Positions 10,880-21,878 of a DNA stretch of 64,000 nt are shown here, piece after piece (within the stretch, counting starts at the first letter, position 1; each line of letters opens with the position of its first letter). The position numbers were made by a program, and so were the translations under genes. The DNA is from Carettochelys insculpta (taxonomy: Eukaryota > Chordata > Testudines > Carettochelyidae). Location of the stretch: the NCBI RefSeq assembly GCF_033958435.1, contig NC_134137.1, forward strand, positions 256,292,501 through 256,356,500, read 5' to 3'. Below the pieces are notes generated by a model, which was not told where the DNA came from, ran no database searches, and saw only the letters and a program-made list of their open reading frames with translations.

Positions 10880-12610
10880 GCTCCTTCCTATTCCTTATGC
10901 ATCACGTTCACAAGCACACCGGAACCCATGGGCAGCATATTGCCAGCAATTCTCCAAAACTTTGAACACCGCTTCTCAAAGTGATACCTTTCCTTCTTTA
11001 GGACATCTGTATCTCAGGATGAAATTTTTGAGAAGCAGGAAGCTGGAGCTGATGAAGAGGTATCTCTTCCTTTCAGTAATCTCAGCTCCAGATAAAACAA
11101 TTACACTCCTCTCCTCCATCCCTAGTGGATGATTTTAAATAGTTTCAGAACCAGGTTCAAGAGAATTGCTCAATGGTTGCAGATCCTTCTCGAGGTTACA
11201 GAACCACATCGTAAGCTGCTTGACATCCTCTGTACAGCTTCATCTGTCTTCATAAGCCTGTCAATGAAGCAGTTCTGGATCCTGTAAGGGATATATGGCA
11301 CATGCTAGCTACAGTTCCACTTAGAACATGTATACAAACTACTTTGTCTCAACAGATGGCTCAGAGTTTCTTTTCTCTCCTAATTCTTTGATGTTCATTG
11401 CTATTAATGTAGGCATAATTTATCATGTTAAATTTATTTCCTATGAGAAAGATCATAAGTGCTGGGACCTATTTGGTTAAAAACCTTATTTGTTGACCTC
11501 TTTGCAATTCAGAGTTGCCAGTTACCAGGTGTTAATGCCTAAATAGCGATATAAATTACTCTAAACTGAATTATTTTGTGAAGCATTCAGAGGCTGAGCA
11601 TACAGAGGAAATCCAGGCAATTATTGCAGAGGGCCAGCTGCTCACCAGACCATTGCTACAAGCCTCCTTGATGCTGCTGATACAGCCAACTATTCAATCT
11701 CAGCATCAGTAGTTATGAGCAGGACTTCCTAGCTTCTGCTCTTGGGCTTTCTTAAGGAGGTACCAAATATCTCCCCTTTGACAGTTTCAAGATGTTTGCT
11801 GACAGTACTGATAAACCTTTGTGCACATTAAAGGACTCCAGGGCTACTTTGCATTCTCTTGGGTTTGACATACCTTTCTGTTAGAGAAGGTTGAACAAAT
11901 CAAAGATGGCTCAGAGATCCCACCCTGGTCAGTTCCCCACCACCTGGAGATCGTGTGAAATGCAACAAAAAAGAGAAGGAAACCTTCGAGTGAGTCTCCA
12001 GTGTTAGAACCTTCCACCTCCACGTACCAGTTCTGGTGTAGTGGTTGAGGGTAGGAGTTACCATCCCCATCCTTACTAGCTGGATAACTTCATCTCCTTT
12101 CAGTGACCACTTTTACCACTTGAGAAGCTCTTGAACGTTTATCACTACAGACAAGTGGGTTTTGGAGGTGATCTCCACAGAGTACTTTATCCATTGTTTT
12201 CTTTTCCACTGACCAACCCCCTTCTGGACATTCCTTTGAAAAGAAATGCATTTTCTCTGTATATGAGTGTTCTTGAACCAGATCTTTTGCCACACAAATT
12301 CCAGGTACTTCACAGAGCCAAAAAATAATGGCAGTTAGAGACTCACCCTAGGTTTGAGCCTCAAAACTTATGTGAAGGCTCAAAAATTCAACATGGTGAC
12401 AGTTGCAACAATAATGCTATCATGGCATCAAGGAGATTGGTTCTCAGCCTTCAGCCTTCAGGATAAATGTTTTCATATTGTGACCCATCCATTCCACAAG
12501 TGATTCCTACGTTCTACTGTCAGTCAGGACCACTTCCAGCACAAGGTGCTCCTCTTTGGATTTTGAACTGCACAGCATGAGTGACAACTTTGTACTAAAA
12601 AGGTAAGTAA
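10880..12610 (+). mobile_element. Decayed DIRS relic (gag to RT)
   Basis: Fragments align with the neighbouring full copy. 11130-11260 gives FKRIAQWLQILLEVTEP and HRKLLDILCTASS (gag). 11790-11880 gives a SFKMFADSTDKPLCTLKDS and ATLHSLGF block, equivalent to 7960-8040. 12400-12560 gives GDWFSAFSLQDKCFHIVTHPF, equivalent to the RT LFVAVDLQDTYFHI block, then HFQHKVLLFGF for CEFIVLPFGL. Stops and frame changes are frequent, so it is older than the adjacent copy. Confidence 0.62.
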
Positions 12611-13394
12611 CCATTTTATATTAGATTTCAAAAGCTGCCCCCCATGTACTAAATACTCAAATTTTTCCCCCTGTAAAAATTTCACTACAAAATTTTATGC
12701 CATCCATAAATATATTCTGCACATATGAATTCATCCACATCTTCAATCATTATAGAGGACTGCTTAGGTATTCTACCAGTACTAGTACAAAATCACATTT
12801 TGTATTAACCCTGTTTACCAAATTGCTCTCCTGATTACAAAAGATCCCTTTTTTTTTACAAAGTTATGTGGGGTCTTGGTACCTTACCTGGGATCTGAAA
12901 AAAGATCACCTCCCCTGCAAAACTTCTATGTATTTCTAGGTGATATTTTATTATGGTACCCTTCAAGAACAACTGCTACATAGGTATGGAAAACAAGCAC
13001 CAAAAAACAATGCAAAAACATGGATTTGCAAACTTTCATCAAGAGCAATTTCAGTATAGTACAAACAATTTTACATGCAGTAATGAATAGTGACACTGAA
13101 TTAAGGAAAATTAGGAAGCTTCAAGAATATTTAAAAGATTTAAGCAAAACAAAGTTACGGTAAAGTAATTTTTAAATTACTGGGGATTGTAGATTTATAC
13201 ATATTTATATCAACATGGGCATGACTGCGTGAGAACACTACTGGCAACTTTAGCCACAGGGAAAAGCAGCCAGAAAAGCTACACACACACATAAATTCAG
13301 AAAATAACAGATTTACCAACTTGAATGACTTTTTATTATTTCAGTAGAGATGTACAGTAGTTCTTACAAGAAAGATTAACAATATATATAGTTT

Positions 13395-13430
<36 letters not shown>

Positions 13431-14580
13431 AATGGCTTAACAACAATAATATGGAGCAAAATTGTGGGGATTGTAAAAATGAAAAAATATATGAATCAAC
13501 AATGCAGGTCAGGTATTGAAGAGATAAAACGGAATGCTTTGCTAGTGTTCATAAAGCATGAGTTTCATCCATCATGTGTAACACAAGCAGGATAATTACT
13601 CAACTTCACTTGGTACTCTGTTCAGGTTTGGGCATCATATTTTTAAAAAGACACTGCTGAGAGTTCATCAGACAGGAATAATATAAAAAAGATTTAAAAA
13701 AACAAAATTTGTGACAGAATTATATGAGGCTTGGTTCCCCCCATCAGCTAGTGACAGATAAATTAAGAAAACTACCTAGAAATAGCTAACGAAAAACAGG
13801 AAAGCTATGAAGAGGGCAGATCAGTTATTCACAATAGTGAAAGTGGAACAAGAAGTAATGGTCATTCTGCAGTTGTCAACATGCAAGCTGACAGGTATGC
13901 TTGTACAGAGCTCCATTATAATGAGTGGAGTGACACATCAGCACAGCTGCTTGACCACATCCTGTCAGTTACAGGATTGGGATCCAAAGCTACTTCTAGA
14001 AAAATACGTTAGGTATTAAGAAAAACTTTTGAATTGTAAGAATAGTTGGATAAGGGGATGGCAATAGTTTTGTGGAATCACTATAGCTGGAGATATGCAA
14101 GCCCAACCCAGCCAAGGGATTTATTATATATAATTAAATTCAGGCTATCACACCTCAGGAGTCTCTTTCTAAACCAAATGATTCTAATAATTTATGGCGA
14201 ACTCTTCCTGTTTCAAAACACCCAGTAGCCTTTAAACAATATCTCAGATTTTAAAGCAGATATCACTCAGTGGTTCTAGAAAGGATAGTCGCAACAGCAA
14301 ATCCTATAGTAAAAGAAAAGGATGCATTTATGGGAGCCAGATAGTACAAGACAAGTGGATGAAAAGAGGAAAAAAGAAACACAAACTTGCTCCAACTCAT
14401 AATGAATCTTTCATCATAAAATTCCAGAATATCCCAAGGATAAAATAGATTGGTGATATTTTAAAGAGAAGGGTGTAAAACTGGTGGTTTTCAACAAAAG
14501 ATGACACACAGGGGTTCTTTAGTAAATCTGGGAGCAATAGCTTTCTTATGCTGGGCAGAGCTGCATCAGAAATTATATTT
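12611..14580. other. Intronic/intergenic DNA with possible LINE debris
   Basis: AT-rich and without a recognisable gene. A TG microsatellite is inside. Between about 13580 and 13900 broken + frames (SVQVWASYF, then KRADQLFTIVKVEQEVM) faintly recall the C-terminal part of LINE ORF2, but there are too few residues to classify. Nothing else is supported. Confidence 0.3.
13397..13427. repeat. (TG)n microsatellite
   Basis: About 15 uninterrupted TG units; creates a spurious Cys/Val open frame. Confidence 0.98.
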
Positions 14581-14700
14581 CACGGAAATGAAGGCCAGAA
14601 GGGACCGTTAGATCATCTAATCTGATCTTCTGTGTATCATAAGCCATTACATTTCACCCAAATATGTTGAACCCAATGACTTTATTTAACTAAATCATTT
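14581..14700. repeat. Interspersed repeat fragment (possibly antisense CR1 3' end)
   Basis: Contains GGCCAGAAGGGACC, then GATCATCTAATCTGA, a motif pair common in sauropsid antisense LINE tails. A related copy lies at 49661-50045. Assignment to CR1 is tentative. Confidence 0.4.
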
Positions 14701-14904
14701 AAGTTCTCAGGAGTTTAAATTGTGTGCCATGAGCAGAGGAAATAACAGAGGGTTGCCATCTGTGCCTAAGATTCCTGCAATGGCAAAGAGTTGATTATGT
14801 GAAGCATGTGTAAATGGTTAGCAAGTGAGCCACCTTTCATGCTGCAAAGGAACCATGTAAGATCTTTGACAATTTTTGTTTACTACCTCATGTGAGCAAA
14901 ACAT

Positions 14905-16668
14905 GTCTGTTAAGTGATTATAATTAATTGTGATTAATTGTGCAATTAATCATGCTGTTAATAACAGAATGCCATGCATTTAAATATTATGGCTGTTTTC
15001 TACATTTTAAAATATATTGATTTCAATCACAACATAGAATGCAAAGAGATATGCTCACCTGATATTTACTTTTGATTATTTACACTATAAAACAAGATAG
15101 TATTTTTCAGTTCACCTCATACAAATATTGTAGTGCAATCTTTTTATCATGAAAGTTGACCTTACAAAAGTGCAGGTATGTGCAAAAATAGCTGCATTCA
15201 AAAGTAAACAGTGTATAACTCTAGAGACTAAAAGTCCACTCAGTCCGACTTCTTGTTCAGGCAATCTTTCCACATTTGCAGGAGATACTGCTGCCAGCTT
15301 CTTGTTTAAAATGCCATCTGAGAGTGAGAACAGGCACTCATATGGCTTCACTGTAGCTAGCACTGCAAAATATTTACATACCAGATGTGTTAAAGATTCA
15401 TATGTCCCTTCATGCTTCAACAACAATTACAGAGGACACATTCATGGTGATGATGGGTTCTGCTTGATAATAATTCAAAACATTGTGGAACAATGTTTGT
15501 TCATCATCTGAGTCAGATGTCACTAGTAGAACGCTGATTTTATTTATTTATTTATTGGGGTACAAATCCTATAGTTTCCTCACTGGAGCATTGCTCCACA
15601 CCTTGTCTGTCTCTGATTTTGGAAGGCACTTCATATTGTTAAGTCTTGAGTTGAGTGCTGTAGTGAATTTTAGAAATTTCAACTTAGTATCTTCTTTGCA
15701 TTTTCTCAAATCTGCAGTGAAATTATTCTTAAAATGAAAAATATGAGCTAGGACATCATTAGTATTCCCTGTAACTGAGCACTTCAGCAGCTGTACAGGA
15801 AAGATTCAGGTGCAGCCGAGCTGATTAGCAGAGCACCCAGCCACCCCCAGGGTGAAGCATGTGTATCTGTTGGTCGTGGTGCACATCCCAAAATTTATTC
15901 TACCCATGGTTGGAAAAATTAGAGGGAACCCTGGTCATTATGCAAGACTGCTATATCATGAAGTATGTGGAAGAATGGGGTAACAGAGCAGAAGGCATAC
16001 AATTCTTCCCCAAGGAATTCAGTCACAAATTTAATTCATGTGTTAAAGAGTGTCATGTGCATGGGAGCATTTTCTCTGGAATGGTGGCTGAAGCATGATG
16101 TGGCTTAGAAATATTTAGCATATCAGCACATAAATACCGTGCTATGCAAGCTACAAAAATGCAATGTGAACACCTAGTCTCATTTTCATATGACCTAGTG
16201 AGTAAGAAGGGGACAGGTTTATCTTGTTTGTCTTCCCAATTGGCTGAACATGAAGTAGGATTGAGTGAAATTTTAGTCTCTAAAATTTTACATTGTTTTG
16301 TTTTTAAGAGCAGCTGTGTAACAAAAAAAAAATTCTAGATTTGTAAGGTGCACTTTCATTATAAAGAGATTGCATTATCGTACTCATATGAGATGAATTG
16401 AAAAATTATTTCTTTTATAATTTTTACGGTGCAAGTACTTGCTGTGAAGATCATAATAAAAATGAGCACTATGTTCTTTGCATTCTGTGTTGTAATTGAA
16501 ATCAGTACACATGAACATTTAGAAAAACAAATAGGTAATAAATTTCAATTGACATTTAATAGTTTAAGTGTGATTAAAACTGTGATTAATTACAATTTAT
16601 TTTTAATAACTATTAATTTTTGAGTTAATTCCATGAATTATCTGTGATTAATCAGCATCCCTAGGCAA
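14905..16668. mobile_element. Large inverted-repeat DNA transposon, probably hAT-derived
   Basis: Both ends are rich in the word GATTAATTG and its complement. The left end is near GTGATTATAATTAATTGTG; the right end is ATCTGTGATTAATCAGCATCC. Inside, about 15120-15330 is the inverse complement of about 16180-16390 (15244-15260 versus 16250-16266, around GAACAAGAAGTxGGA). Relic frames on both strands (15112-15426 minus; 15149-15511 plus; 15859-16098 plus) resemble decayed hAT transposase pieces but none is intact. Exact ends and duplication were not determined. Confidence 0.5.
15760..15933. mobile_element. hAT MITE nested in the larger inverted-repeat element
   Basis: Ends TAGTATTCCCTGTAA and, inverted, CAGGGTTCCCTCTAA. 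Flanked by an 8-bp duplication GACATCAT (15752-15759) / GTCATTAT (15934-15941), 6 of 8 identical. The same terminus type bounds the element at 56795-56941. Confidence 0.65.
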
Positions 16669-16912
16669 AACATATCATCCAAGTATCTAAAATAGAGGAT
16701 GCTCTGTACCACCTCAAAGCCTCAGTCTACGACAGCCAATAGCCCATATCTAGCTGTGTCTGAGCTCTGATTCTTCTGAGGAAGCTAAACCCCTACCTGC
16801 CAGATTATAAATGTGCATCAAGGTTAAAAAATCTTCCTTACCTCAACAGGCAACCCTTTGCAATCCTGAAGCATGGGATTAGATTATAGTCACCAACTAT
16901 ACAGAACTACAA

Positions 16913-17623
16913 GGCTACGTCTACACGTGCAGCCAACATCGAAATAGCTTATTTCGATGTTGCGACATCGAAATAGTCTATTTCGATGAATAACGTCTAC
17001 ACGTCCTCCAGGGCCAGCAACGTCGATGTTCAACTTCGACGTTGCTCAGCCCAACATCGAAATAGGCGCAGCGAGGGAACGTCTACACGTCAAAGTAGCA
17101 CACATCGAAATAGGGATGCCAGGCACAGCTGCAGACAGGGTCACAGGGTGGACTCAACAGCCAGCCGCTCCCTTAAAGGGCCCCTCCCAGACACAGTTGC
17201 ACTAAACAACACAAGATACACAGAGCTGACAACTGGTTGCAGACCCTGTGCCTGCAGCATAGATCCCCAGCTGCCGCAGCAGCAGCCAGAAGCCCTGGGC
17301 TAAGGGCTGCTGCCCACGGTGACCATAGAGCCCCGCAGGGGCTGGAGAGAGAGCGTCTCTCAACCCCCCAGCTGATGGCCGCCATTGAGGACCCGGCAAT
17401 TTCGACATTGCGGGACGCGGATCATCTACACGGTCCCTACTTCGACGTTGAACGTCGAAGTAGGGCGCTATTCCTATCTCCTCATGAGGTTAGCGACTTC
17501 GACGTCTCGCCGCCTAACGTCGAAGTTAACTTTGAAATAGCGCCCGATGCGTGTAGACGCGACGGGCGCTATTTCGAAGTTGGTGCCGCTACTTTGAAGT
17601 AGCGTGCACGTGTAGACGCAGCT
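16913..17623 (+). mobile_element. Fold-back element, family A, copy 1
   Basis: Starts GGCTACGTCTACACG and ends CGTGTAGACGCAGCT; flanked by CAA at 16910-16912 and 17624-17626. Both outer portions repeat TCGAAATAG/TATTTCGA. The centre is GC-rich with CAGCAGCAG-like sequence and is asymmetric, so orientation can be set. The terminal word GTCTACACG recurs inside (16995, 17091, 17424 variant; inverse at 17551). It is exactly 711 bp, the same as copy 2. The open frames 17237-17602 and 16986-17303 are by-products of the GC-rich interior, not genes. Confidence 0.85.
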
Positions 17624-19578
17624 CAAGTGTTATAAGTAGGTTGAGGTCAACATAGAACCCTATTCTTCACAAAGCCCATGAAAAAACGGAATTAAAAGGG
17701 GGACCCATAGATGTATAGACACCAGGGCCTGATGGGACTACCTTGAGCATCTAACAGCTTCCCTACATACACTGGCCACAGAGGCTTTCCCACAAAATGG
17801 ATTAAAGCATATATTTCAGAAAAATATCTCATCTTTTTATTATTACTTATTATCTATTTGTAATAAGGCAAATAATGAATCTTCTCTTAGAATCCCCATG
17901 TGATGATGAGTCTACCACCTTCCCAGTTAAACTGTTCCAATGTTCGATCACCCTCATCATTTTTCAAGGCTGAATGTTTTCAGCTCCCACTTCTCTCCTG
18001 TTGGATCTTGTAATGGCTTTGCTGGCAAGACGGAAAAGATGATTACCATTAGACACCATTTCCCATGCACAACTATCAGTTCACTGCTCAATTTTTTTTT
18101 TAATAAGGTGAGGTACCTGAGACTCATGTGATAAGGCTTGTTTCCCAGATGTTGGGCATCCTTTGAGCTCTCTTCAGTATTCCCATATCCTCCCTGAAGT
18201 GTGGGTATCAGAAGTGGACACACTGTTCTTGTAGTGGTTTTACCAATTCTGTGTGCATAGGCAAGATCACTTCTTTACATTTATTTGCCATTCCTTTTTT
18301 ATGCATCTAAGGATTGCATTAGCCCTGACTGACACAGCTCTCGTAGAAGTAATTATCCATTATGACCCCTTTTTCTGAATCACTGCTTTGCAAGATAGAG
18401 TCTTCAGCCTGTAGGTTTAAACCTACATGATTTATTCCCAGGTTTAACCAATTTGGGTCTGTATGGATCTCACTTCTCTTCATCCAGAAGGGCTAGCACT
18501 AATAGGATGCTCCTGGTAGGTATAGGTCGTACACATTGACCAAGACCATGATGTCAGCCCTGAGAGACTGTAACTGTATCATATAAATAATAGTAATAAT
18601 GCTTACAATCAAATGTTGATATCCTGTATAGAAGGCCCCAGTGTTTCCCATAATATAAAAATATTAAAGAGAAAACATGACAGATGTATCAGCATAGAAT
18701 TCATGCAATTACAGCTTGTGTTTTATAGATTTGAAAGGCTTTAGATAAGTTTCCACCAGGCAACATAAATACTTACTTCACAAATCAGAACTTAATAATG
18801 CCTTGGGAAATATGAAGTCCAATTGACTAATGTGCCAAGTGTCTCCAATTGCCACTGATTTTAATTAAAGTTACACAATTAGCTCGTCTAACAAAATTGA
18901 TGTGTGATGGTACTTAGGCAGAACACATTGACAGAGCACTTTAGTCTGTACTTCAATTTTGTCAAACATGGCATTTAGAGGAAAAAAATCTCTCTTCTAT
19001 AGTATCTCTCAATTGGTATAATAAAAACATTTATTTCAAATAGTTTGGATTTGTCTTTCTCTTAATTCATTTCCAGAGAATTAACTGTCATTATGGATTG
19101 GGGGATTTTGTGATTTGCCTTCTGACTTATTTTTTACTTAACAGGAAACTAAGTATTTTACACAGTTCCCTGAACTGTAAAAATCATACAAAATCATCTG
19201 CAATAACTGCTTTACAGAGAAGAAATTCAGTGCTTTTTTGTTTAAAATATACTTTTTCCTCAGGTTCTACATTGTCCAGCCCATCTCAGATCATCAACTT
19301 CTACTACCTGAGGCTTTACCTCAAAAGTTGTCATACGTGAAGATCTAATGTACCCATTCAGTGGCCTGTGCAGCCGAAGAAGATCTGACAAGTTCTGGGC
19401 TTGCACAATATCATTTTACACATCAGCAGGGGTGCAGAAGCAATTTTTATAGTGGGGTTGCTGAGATCCATTGAACCAAACTTTACGCCCTGTAGATAAA
19501 TAATAGAAAACACTTTAAGCAGGGGTCCAGCAGCACCCTCTGCAGCCCTAGTTTGAGCACCTATGTACATCATTCTCG
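17624..19578. other. Intronic/intergenic DNA; old interspersed repeat at about 17930-18480
   Basis: No gene is recognised. 18130-18480 contains phrases such as ATGCATCTAAGGATTGCATTA and AATTATCCATTATGACCCC, reminiscent of a common sauropsid interspersed repeat (probably LINE-derived, antisense). The remainder to 19578 is AT-rich with nothing I can classify. Confidence 0.35.
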
Positions 19579-19876
19579 GGCTATGTCTACACTAGGCAAA
19601 GTAAGTCAGCCGCGGATACGCAATTCTTGCTACAGCAATTGCGTATCTCGAATCAACCTATTTTTGCTTGGCTTAGTTGGCCATTTTTAGTGAAGAAGAT
19701 CGATGGGAGAGTTTCTTCTGTAGACCTCCCTTACTTTTTGAGTCTCAGCAGGAATACAGGGATTGCTCGCGACCCGTGAGAGGTTGAGTCTGTGCGACCC
19801 TACCAGCTGTGCAAAATCGAACCCTGGAAGATGAACGCTAAGCAGGTCAATCTTCCAGGCTAGTGTAGACACATCC
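19579..19876. mobile_element. Fold-back element, family E, copy 1
   Basis: Begins GGCTATGTCTACACTAGG and ends CTAGTGTAGACACATCC, the clan terminus. The interior has CGGATACGCAATTCTTGCTA followed by its near-inverse GCAATTGCGTATC. No matching 3-bp duplication is visible. The element at 36557-36834 shares the ATACxCAATTCTxGCTA block. Confidence 0.7.
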
Positions 19877-21043
19877 TTAATCTATATTAAGTGCCAAGTA
19901 GTGTTTATAAAGTGTAAACACATTTTAAAACACTACTCATTTGTCTAGTTTATACAAGTGCTAAAGCTGAAAAAATACTTGGTATTCCTTTTTTGTAGCT
20001 TTAATCAGTGTGATCACTGTGGATTCTTATTCTGATAGAATACTTCTAATCATCAACCATATTACGGTTTGGGCATTGCTTCCCTAACACGTGGTTCTTT
20101 ATTCTTTAGCCTGGAACTAACCTGAAGAGGTCAGGCAAATGCTTTTTTTTGCAATTTGGTGGACCTAGGTTCACCATTTTACAGTATTTTCATCCTCTTT
20201 TACATAGGCCTTGGAAAACACAGGTAGATTACAATCAGAAGTTTGTGATCTCACAGACCTGTTGAAAATAGACTATGTTAAAAAGTATAGTGCTGCATTT
20301 TTCAGATTTTTTGATAGTATGGACTGACTTGCTGCAGGCTTAACTGTGTGATGGGACTGGCACCAGACCATGTAGTTGTTCAGACCAGTTGTTCAGAAAC
20401 TCTGTATTAATGGACTTCTGGGAGTGAAAAGGTGTCATTTGCCACCAGCATAATGCAGACTGAGATGTTACATGTTACATTTAGTTGCCATCTAATGGGA
20501 TCACCTGTCATGACATCAGTTTTAAATAATATATTTAATGCCCTTGTTATTCTAGCTTTTGGGGAGCAGTAAGTATATTTTGCTACAATTTTGGAAATTT
20601 TGTAAGTGCAATATATAATGCATCTTTGATAGTGTTATGATCTGAGGTAGTTTGGCAAAGAGAGTATTAATTAATTCCCCTGTTGTTACAATGTATGATC
20701 AGAGTTTACTAATTTCTCTTTTCAAAGTTTAGGAAGAACCATCTTCTAGTGCAATTCTAGACTGAATCAGTATCATTCAAGCCTTCTCTGACTGACACTT
20801 TGTAGAACTTCTTCCTGAGCTCATCACAGACCAGGACATTAATTTCTTATTTTGGATTTGTAAACATATTACCCACACCCCAAAAATTTACAGTAATATT
20901 TTTCTATCTATTGGAGTACTATTTTTTAAAAATGTGATCAGAGAATTTTACACAGCTTTGGTTACTGATGTACATAGAATTACAAAATCAGACCTCATTC
21001 AAATCTTTCTTTCATCATTTGGAACTTTAGTCCAGGACTGCAA
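19877..21043. other. Intronic DNA without recognised features
   Basis: AT-rich. I looked for an EF-hand exon of PLCZ1 here and found none that I could support. Confidence 0.5.
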
Positions 21044-21479
21044 GGCCGTGTCTACACTAGCCAAAAACTTCGAAATGGGCATGCAAATGGCCATTTCGAA
21101 GTTTACTAATGAAGCACTGAAATACATATTCAGCGCCTCATTAGCATACCGTTGGCCGCAGCACTTCGAAATTGATGCAGCTCACTGCTGCGCAGCTCAT
21201 CCAGACGGGGCTCCTTTTCAAAAGGACCCCGGGAACTTTGAAGTCCCCTTATTCCCATCTGCTCATAGGAATAAGGGGACGTCGAAGTAGCTGGGTTCCT
21301 TTAGAAAAGGAGCCCTGCCTGGACAAGCTGCGCGGTGGCGAGCCACGTCAATTTCGAAGTGCTGCGGCCAATGGCATGCTAATGAGGTGCTGAATATATA
21401 TTTCAGCACTACATTAGTAAACTTCAACAGGGCCATTTGCATGGCCACTTAGAAGTTTTTGGCTAGTGTAGACACGGCT
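21044..21479 (-). mobile_element. Fold-back element, family B, copy 1
   Basis: A near-complete palindrome of 436 bp: starts GGCCGTGTCTACACTAGCC, ends GGCTAGTGTAGACACGGCT, flanked by CAA (21041-21043 and 21480-21482). Arms of about 210 bp meet at CCCCTTATTCC/GGAATAAGGGG around a 12-nt loop CATCTGCTCATA (21256-21267). The loop is the exact reverse complement of the loop in copy 2, so I call the two copies opposite in orientation. It ends 197 bp upstream of a PLCZ1 exon. Confidence 0.88.
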
Positions 21480-21676
21480 CAAGAGTTTGATGTCTGTCTT
21501 CATATTTCTGATTAATTTAAAAACTAAAAGAAATAGTTGTGGTGCATGACCTTTAAGACATTCAGAGCAGAACATTTTAAAAAATATTAGTGCCAGGAAA
21601 ATTACATATCTAGAAATGTCATTTAAGTTGACTGCTGCAAATGTAACTTTTTTGCTTTCTTTATTTTCACTTCTAG

Positions 21677-21878
21677 TGAAGAAAAGAAAACAGATGTCAT
21701 TTGAAGGATTTTTAAGATACATGAACTCCAACGACTGTTTGATATTTAAAAAAGATCACAGAACTGTTTACCAGAATATGAGCTTCCCATTACGTGATTA
21801 TTTTATTTCTTCTTCTCATAACACTTACCTCATATCTGACCAACTAATAGGACCAAGTCACCTTTGGGGTTATTCAAG
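21677..21878 (+). CDS. PLCZ1: PLCZ1 exon: end of EF-hand region and first part of X domain
   Basis: The acceptor is a pyrimidine-rich tract ending TTCTAG at 21671-21676; the donor is AAG|GTATTT at 21879. The exon carries 2 bases, then 66 codons, then 2 bases. It begins with a basic KKRKQ, then [12 protein letters not shown], the last EF-hand-lobe helix that precedes the X domain in PLC-zeta and PLC-delta. The X domain opens with [19 protein letters not shown], whose SSSHN holds the first catalytic histidine and a calcium-binding asparagine. It ends at WGYS, and the split serine codon AG|T is completed by the exon at 25465. There are no internal stops. The in-frame ATG inside the exon is not the initiator, because EF-hand sequence should precede it. 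Confidence 0.88.

Noticed and set aside
13341..13390. Candidate exon after TTATTTCAG near 13353
   Set aside because: An in-frame stop follows almost at once and the sequence does not resemble PLCZ1.
17237..17602. 121-residue open frame in GC-rich DNA (also 28409-28774)
   Set aside because: It lies wholly within the family A fold-back and recurs with it at 28409. The frame is a consequence of the GC-rich interior and its repeated TCGAAATA words, not a conserved protein.
19262..19340. Candidate upstream exon after a TTTTCCTCAG acceptor-like site
   Set aside because: The translation (SSPSQIINFYYLRLYL) has no EF-hand pattern and no clear donor follows.
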